Origin: Glossina fuscipes
Taxonomy: Eukaryota; Arthropoda; Insecta; Diptera; Glossinidae
DNA: 64,000 nucleotides
Direction: 5' to 3'
Assembly: GCF_014805625.2 (NCBI RefSeq)
Contig: NW_023998453.1
Coordinates: 1,012,921 to 1,076,920, forward strand
Part shown: one piece after another, positions 57,808 to 64,000 of the stretch
Position numbering within the stretch: position 1 is the first letter of the stretch
Layout: every line of letters starts with the position of its first letter
The notes under the pieces: generated by a model
What the model saw: the letters and a program-made list of their open reading frames with translations, nothing else
What the model was told of the DNA's origin: nothing
The model's database searches: none
Translations under genes and position numbers: made by a program

Positions 57808-59192
57808 ATTTTAACTTTAAAAAGTGATTATGAGTCGAAAATTAATTGTTATTAACTATTATCGGTTGCCAAGCTTATGCATGTTTGCGATGGCTGACAT
57901 TTCTCTTTAAAGAAAACTAATTTCTTGTTTGCCACGATTTTTTGTTCAGATAGAAGATTAAAATGAAACTTCAAAGCGGCTTTTACGGTCTTTGTATGCA
58001 TATGTAAAGTAAATGAAAACCCTTTCATTCCTTTCGAGAAAATATACCATTAGCATTTTTTGAACGACTTTCTACTTCTCAAGGTCAATTAGAGGACATT
58101 TTTGCTTTCATATCCAATGGTGTGCAAACTTTCGTACCAATGACTTATGATAAAAGAATTTTACCTTTGATTTATTCTAAAAAGCAGTTTTACGCTTTAT
58201 ACTGTAATAATAATACTCGTATATCGCGTCGCTCGAGCATGTCTCTTACTATCCCATTATACCGAATTGTACGATTTCTTAAGAATATATATGCCATTGT
58301 GATTTTTTTTAACAGATATATCACAATTACATATACATTTTTAAAATTTATACATATAGAGTATAGAATTGATTTAATTATTTAATTATTTGAAAAAAAC
58401 ATGAATTATGTGTGGGTTACATCCATTTCTAGTCGCATTTTGCATACTAATCACTTAACTGAAAAAGTTTAATTAGCTAAACTCGATTATTGCTGTCTAG
58501 GGTATAATAATTAATAAGTGCTCTCCAACAGCATTATACGTAACAATGTCAGTAAGGGGGACTGTTGTGCTTGCACTACTCTAAATATAGATATAGGACT
58601 TCTTGCGGAACTTTTCAGATGATGTACACTCTATAAGCTTGTAATAATCTCTTCATGTTTTCTTTCTAAAACTTTTAATATCAAAAATGCTTTTATCATT
58701 AAAGATATCCAAATACTGTCTAATCAGCCAATTAAGAAGACACAAATAATTCTTAGATCGATTGTTTGCAGAATGCAAATAATAATACTCTCGCCTTCTT
58801 ATTGAGGTATTAAGCTTTCAGAGCAGTCAGAATTTCCCAATCGATTGTGTGTCATCCATCAAACGAAAAAAAAAAAAGTGCAGTTCTCTGTCTAAGTAGT
58901 TCCCATCATCCGCTAGAGTGCATAAAAATGTAATTAATTAATTTATTTGTTTATTTACTTAGCGCTTACTGCCATTTAAAATACTTCACATTTTAATGGG
59001 TTAATAAAAAAAAAAAAACAAATACTAATGAAATATCGCAAAGTTTATTTAATAAGCAATAATTAGCAACGGATATTACTTTGAATAAAGCGCTATCAAC
59101 TCAATTTTCTTAAAACTCTATTAAATTATTACTAAATAGTGCATGAGTCTCTCTCTACTTGGACTATGAATTTCAAATAAAGTTAAATAAAA
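57808..59192. other. Noncoding AT-rich DNA
   Basis: The first part may be the 3' UTR of the upstream non-LTR fragment. Poly(A) lies at 58,866-58,877 and about 59,007-59,018. No gene seen. Confidence 0.5.
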
Positions 59193-60012
59193 ACGAGTAA
59201 GAAAATTATATTCGGTCGTGATCGAACCTTTTATACCCATCGTTGTTATCCTACTCTATAAAATGGAGATAGCGCGGCCGAATTTTTCTTTTTTTTATAT
59301 ATAAATAAAAGTGCTTGTCACATAGGCGTGTCCTTTGAAAAGTTTAGGTCAATTCTTAGGTCAAATTCTTTTGCAAATTTTTAAGCGATGTCTTCATTTT
59401 CGCTAATGTGAGAATGTTTGTTGTAACTACTACAACCTTGGGCAAACGGGTATATGGATAGACGTACAGACGGACGTGTTTAGGTGTACTTCAATTTTGA
59501 AACTGGCCAAGAATTTATACAATTTATGAGATTTTTAAAGCGTGTTTCTGCATGTTGGGTAGGCGTAGTCAATTTTTCCATTTCCGGACAGCTACCGCAG
59601 CGCCGCCCATTGAATATGCGTTCAAATTGTTGTACATCTGTTTTAGTTTATAAGTAATGAGGAAAAATGCAGTTTTTTATTCCTTTTGAAAATAAGAGGT
59701 GTTCTCAGTTTACGGGATACTGTGAGCGTGCCCTTCGACCGATTTGGTCCATTTTCAACGCCAAACTGTATACGAGAACTTCCAATGTTTCTGCCAAACT
59801 TAAAATTCATAGTTTCATTTTTGCGGACAGGGGAATGCTTACAAGTGACATTGCATAGACGGGCGGACAACCAGACGGACACATTTAAATCGATACGGAA
59901 TGTAACGCTGATTAAGAATATATGTACCTTGTCAGGTCTCTGAAATTTCCTTCTGGGCGTTGCAAAAGTTTTGACAAACTGAATATACCCCTCATCTTTG
60001 GTCATGGGTACA
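59193..60012. mobile_element. mini-me-like repeat, near full length
   Basis: The left end ACGAGTAAGAAAATTATATT leads into the stem TTCGGTCGTGATCGAA and TTATACCCATCG. A second core and the 3' blocks GATACGGAATGTAACGCTG, CTGGGCGTTGCAAAAG and TTTTGACAAACTGAATATAC follow, ending in GGTCATGGGTAC. Two GAC-rich cores (near 59,460-59,480 and 59,860-59,882) suggest two joined copies. Confidence 0.75.
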
Positions 60013-60239
60013 ATTCCCATTTCGATTGTCTATGTAAAGTAAAATTAAAAAAAAATCGCAGTGTTACAGTTTGACGAAGTCTTTAATTAAATGCCCTGAA
60101 CCATTTCGCAAAAGATTTTTTCAAAGTTTGAGATCATATCGTCTTAGTAAACGTAATACTACGACCCAAATCATTATATTCTACACCATTTGATGAGCGA
60201 GAGTAAATTAAGCTTCTGCGGATATATGTAACATTTAGA

Positions 60240-60775
60240 GGGCCTTGAGATAGACCCACCTTTTATTATATTCATCGGTTCAGAATAACTTTTTGCATCG
60301 ATTTAAGCTTGTCTGTCCGGCTGTCCGTTCGTCCGTCTTGTTTTTTTGGAATATTTTGATGAAATTTGGTACACCGTCGTGTTTTGGCCCAAGAATGGAT
60401 ACTATTTTGAAAATGGCTGGGATCGGACCCCCATATTAATCATTCGTCACATAAAGCCTTGTCTTTAAATGTCTTAAAAGTATATGAATAACTGCACTAA
60501 CTAAAGTGGTGTAGAACATGCGGTTCGAAATAGGGTTCGTTTTTAGGCTAAAATATATCAGTATATTCCAACTAATCAAAATTTGCGGTTTGTAGAACCA
60601 GAAGCAAAAAGAATATTCTGCGGTTAGACTTACAGATGATAGATTTAAGTCGATTAGAAGAAAATGGATCTGAACAGGTATTACAATAAGTGGATGAATC
60701 TCAAGTTGTTTGGGCCTTTGGATAAGTCCGACTAAGCTTATTATACTCCACTACCATTAGGTACGTGGCATAGAT
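60240..60775. mobile_element. mini-me-like repeat, second subfamily
   Basis: Has CTTGTCTGTCCGGCTGTCC and GTTCGTCCGTCTTG (60,309-60,341), then TTTTGATGAAATTTGGTACA, GGCCCAAGAATGG and GGCTGGGATCGGACCC. The inverted counterpart of this block order is at 27,060-27,430 and at 61,915-62,275. Confidence 0.65.
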
Positions 60776-61127
60776 TTAGATAGTAACTAATCACGATAGA
60801 ATATCTGTAACCATTGAAAGTAAGCATTGATATCAATCCCACTCTTTCGCTTATGTCGAAGATAATATTAACGTTACGTGTTGGGGATAAATAAAGCTTT
60901 TTATAATTAAACTAAGCATAGTTAATTTGATATGATTAATTCTTTAATTTCTATAATTACATTCAAAGAATTATGCATAAATTTATCTGCGAAAAATTAT
61001 AGAACTTTTTTTTAATATTTTTATCAATAACGAAATTAACATAAAATACTAGTTTTAACCTACATGTGACACGTGATAGTAGTACAGATCCGCCTGTGAC
61101 ATAAATTTTACTTAAAGTGGTATTCAC

Positions 61128-61262
61128 CTGAGTGGCCAAAGGTAATAAATCTCGAACAGCAACTCAATGGTCGTGGGTTCGAATCTCAAGTGCGATAGCC
61201 TTAGATGCTAGTGCTTTAAGGCTTTAGTCTTAGAGTCTATTTCTCTAGCTAACTAAACAATA
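61128..61262 (+). mobile_element. tRNA-derived SINE copy 3
   Basis: Head CACCTGAGTGGCCAAAGG (A box), B box GTGGGTTCGAATCTC at about 61173-61187, then the family body GCGATAGCCTTAGATGCTAG, TGCTTTAAGGCTTTAGTC and TTAGAGTCTATTTCTCTAGC. It preserves the body better than the two copies at 21,999-22,262. Confidence 0.75.
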
Positions 61263-61914
61263 ACGATACTTAATGTAATCTGGAACGTTGTTTTTGTGGC
61301 TTTGCTTTTTCATTGGCAGAGATATATAAATGCTTTACCGTTTTTACTTACTTTATCGTAGATAGCTCTTTAACTATGCTAAAGTAGAATGTTATTCATA
61401 ATATCTTTAGTTAGAGAGATTTTGAATGTGAAGCTTGAGGCAATTGAATAAATTTTTATTCACTTTTGCCAAACACTGACGCTTAACATATTATAAACTG
61501 TTGATTTTTGGTTTCGGTGCCTTTATAAGCATTATTCTCCGTCGTTATCTTTCAATGTTACTTTTTCTGCCATTCATGCAGTCGCACTTTTAAACTTTTT
61601 GCTTCTTCTTTTTTTGGGATCGTTCAACTTTTATAAATAACCGCAAGCTTTTCTTTTTTGTCGTTTAGATAAAGTGGTTTTTGTGATTCTTGCAATTTAT
61701 TGTCACTGCTACGGTTAATATGAGTTTGAAGGAACCCTTGTACCTGTAGATTGGTACAACACGTTGTGATGTCAATTGTGTATACATATATGTAAGCGTT
61801 AATAAAACATTTCGTTTTTATGAACATGCCGTAGAAGGTTAAAAATTTAATTCTAAGAAAGAAAAACGTTATAGTGCGCTACGACCATCGTTAAATGCCT
61901 TACACTACTACGCT
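61263..61914. other. Noncoding AT-rich DNA
   Basis: No gene, RNA gene or recognisable element seen. The minus frame at 61,624-61,827 has no motif. Confidence 0.5.
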
Positions 61915-62275
61915 TTACATGGTCATTCATATAACGATTGTTCAAAATAAGGCGTTATATAGAAAACGGCTGAAAACTTTGGTCCGATACAAACAATTTT
62001 CAATATGTAGATCATTGGCCCAAAACACGTTGTTATACTAAATTTCATCAAAATATCGCAAAAATTGTGATCTATAGGCTGAACACAAGAATGCATTGGC
62101 AGACACCACATGGACGTATGGACTGACAAACTTAGATCGATTCAAAAAGTGAATCTGAATCTAGAAGTGACCCTGACTCGATCGGTAATATAAAAGAAGA
62201 GTGTACGTTAAGTTCTTCTGAATGTTGGATACATCCGCACAAACTAAATATACCCTTGTGATGTAGAGTATAAAA
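61915..62275. mobile_element. mini-me-like repeat, second subfamily
   Basis: In the same orientation as 27,060-27,430: AATATGTAGATCATTGGCCC, ACTAAATTTCATCAAAATAT, GGACGTATGGACTGACAAAC, TTAGATCGATTCAAAAAGTG, ending in ATGTAGAGTATAAAAAT. The core is too decayed to be a clean (GTCY)n. Confidence 0.6.
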
Positions 62276-63387
62276 ATATTAGGTTAGGTTTATTTATATC
62301 CATTACTTCTTTCTTAACAATTACGGTAAAAATAAGTCGATTGGTGCTCTATCTTTTTGCTTTCTTCTTCCCATTCTTGATTATTAGTGGTAAAAACCGT
62401 TGGGTATAAAAAAAGCACGCTTCCAGGCCGAAGGCTTAAGTTACTATCTTCGTTTTCAAATAAACAAAAATCTTTTTAAGGGACCTTTAACAACGATGCG
62501 TATATGTGTTGTTGCTGTTGTTATTATAAGCGTAGACATGGAAAATAGGAAAATATTCTCGAACGTACGTGCTTCAAATTCAATTCATTTGTTTATATGC
62601 CCGAAAGCAAATAAAGTATTACAATGGCATATTACGGAAGGTAAGAAACAGTTGGGCAAAAAGAGTTTTTTAAAAAGTTTAAGAGCATATCGTCTACGGC
62701 TTATAGCGCTTTTATAGTCCTTTCTTTACGCTCTCAACAAGCGTTTAAGTTGTATATGCAAAGACGAAAAGTGAGATTACATCCATCTTCTCGATGAAAA
62801 TATAATGTAGGGATTTCTCATGTTTATACTGCTGAGCCTGGTCCGAACAAAAATTTTTTCTTTTCCCTTTCTTATATTTCATACTTTAATTGATAAATAG
62901 ACAAAGAAATGACTTGTGCTGTTGCGGACTACATATATTAGGCGAACCTTTTCAGTTTCTCAGATCGCAATCTAATTTAAAAATAAAAGAAAGTAATTAA
63001 AAAATAAAAGATTCTTTTTTTGTATTAAAAATAAATTTTAGTTCTTTTCTACAAACGTGTGACAAACTTCTTATTAAAAACGTCCAGACTCGCATTTATT
63101 ATTTAATTGAATAATGGACAAGAGCGGCTCCTCCTGAAATATGTTTAATATTTATCGCATCGTCTGTGGTTCATTTATTCTCTACGATGTCGTAACATAC
63201 CACACTCGAGAAAAGTCAGATGTTCGGTGTCGGAGACATTCAAACCGCCAGATGCGTCAATATTTAACTCTCAATTATCAATGACGAAAACAAAAACAGG
63301 ATTTTTCATTAGTTAACGGATGAGACACATATTTTTATACCCACCGCTAGGAGTACTATTGATTTATGAAATTCGATCACAGTCGAA
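62276..63387. other. Noncoding DNA, truncated mini-me end near 63,330-63,388
   Basis: No gene supported; the 105-codon frame at 62,400-62,717 begins at TTG. At about 63,333-63,385 TTTTTATACCCACCGCTAGG and the stem ATTCGATCACAGTCGAAT look like a mini-me terminus, immediately followed by the inverted-repeat element below. Confidence 0.45.
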
Positions 63388-63389
63388 TA

Positions 63390-64000
63390 CAGTAAAAGTT
63401 CCTTATTCGCGCTTCCCTCCTTCGCGGTTTCCTTATTCGCGGGTTAAAAAAATGCGGTATTCTAATAAGCACTGTGAGGACGTTTCCGTCCCTTTTCTAG
63501 GCTGGGGCAGCTCAGCGGCCCAGGGAATTGGGAAAAAACACAAGAAATTTATATTTCTGCGGGGACTCTTTATTTGATAAACTTTACTTTACGCGTTGAT
63601 TCGGAGGCTAAAGTTCAACCGTCTACTTCGGAGTCTCAAACGCGAGAGACGTCACTAACGTAATCCTACACTAACTCGACCTACTGTATTCTTATTCTAC
63701 CTTAATCTATTCCTATCCTATCTTAATCTATTCTATTCGCTATGTTAGTCTACTCCTATCTTATCTTAATCTATTCTTATCCTATATCTATCCTATTCTT
63801 ACGCTATGTCTATCCCATCTTATTGTATCTTACTTTCTAGCACTCCTCTCTCCCCAGCCAGAGACGTGAGGTCAAAACGAGGGACGACTTTGGGTCCTCA
63901 CAGTACATACATAAGAATAAAAGGATTCTAATAGATATCCAACCCAAATTCCGTATTCGCGGTTTCTGTATTCGCGGCACGTATCCCCCGCGAATAAGGA
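63390..64000. mobile_element. pogo/Tigger-like terminal-inverted-repeat element, cut by the window end
   Basis: The left end is CAGTAAAAGTTCCTTATTCG after a TA dinucleotide (63388-63389). It is followed by further TTCGCGG copies, with CTTCGCGGTTT and TTATTCGCGGG to 63,445. The last bases of the window, CCGCGAATAAGGA, are the start of the inverted right end, preceded by inverted CCGTATTCGCGG and TGTATTCGCGG copies. TA target sites and CAG ends with CGCGG subterminal motifs are typical of pogo/Tigger DNA transposons (established knowledge). No transposase is encoded, so it is non-autonomous, about 0.6 kb. Confidence 0.65.
63675..63840. repeat. Degenerate tandem repeat inside the terminal element
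   Basis: Repeated CTATCCTATCTTAATCTATT-like units of roughly 20 bp, with variants such as CTATTCTTACGCTATGTCTA. About eight copies are visible. They lie inside the pogo-like element and may distinguish copies of this family. Confidence 0.65.

Noticed and set aside
1..64000. CRISPR arrays, bacterial operons or phage genes
   Set aside because: Nothing of the kind is seen. Short introns, poly(A) signals and dipteran repeats mark this as insect nuclear DNA.

Overview
This window looks like intergenic and genic DNA of a calyptrate (muscoid) fly or a close relative. The base composition is AT-rich. Genes are eukaryotic, with short phase-0 introns after the signal-peptide start. Intergenic DNA holds mini-me-type dipteran repeats carrying (GTCY)n tracts, mariner and jockey-like fossils, and many microsatellites. 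Species assignment is inference from these features only.

Layout. Positions 1-30,400 contain no gene I can defend strongly. They hold microsatellites, a piggyBac-type MITE (8275-8403), a GC-richer structured retroelement-like block (about 12,085-13,430), a decayed non-LTR reverse-transcriptase tail (14,766-15,255), a possible 85-codon minus-strand gene (20,865-21,122), a tail-to-tail pair of tRNA-derived SINEs (21,999-22,262) and mini-me copies. The main exon of a Rebers-Riddiford cuticle protein gene lies at 30,447-31,547 (+); its tiny first exon is not located.

Positions 32,745-37,241 (+) hold three tandem paralogous genes. Each encodes a small secreted protein with six invariantly spaced cysteines and a C-terminal hydrophobic tail typical of GPI anchoring. 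A near-palindromic TTCGAAATTCGAA-type element lies 123-173 bp upstream of each start. I do not recognise the family, and this array is the best candidate for something undescribed. Two very small membrane-protein ORFs (34,372-34,491 and 39,069-39,212) lie between and after these genes.

Positions 39,480-49,300 are mostly mini-me copies and unremarkable AT-rich DNA. On the minus strand at 51,204-49,351 is a two-exon gene for a 585-residue Gly/Ala-rich secreted protein, with a recognisable TATA box, a probable initiator and a poly(A) signal. It is probably a cuticle or other extracellular matrix protein and carries a short collagen-like block. From 53 kb to the end the window is transposon-rich: non-LTR tails, a mariner fossil, mini-me copies, a third SINE, and a pogo/Tigger-like terminal-inverted-repeat element whose right end lies just beyond the window.

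The three recognisable gene groups all encode secreted or surface proteins, two of them probably cuticular or extracellular matrix. Apart from the tandem array, nothing in the sequence shows that they work together.
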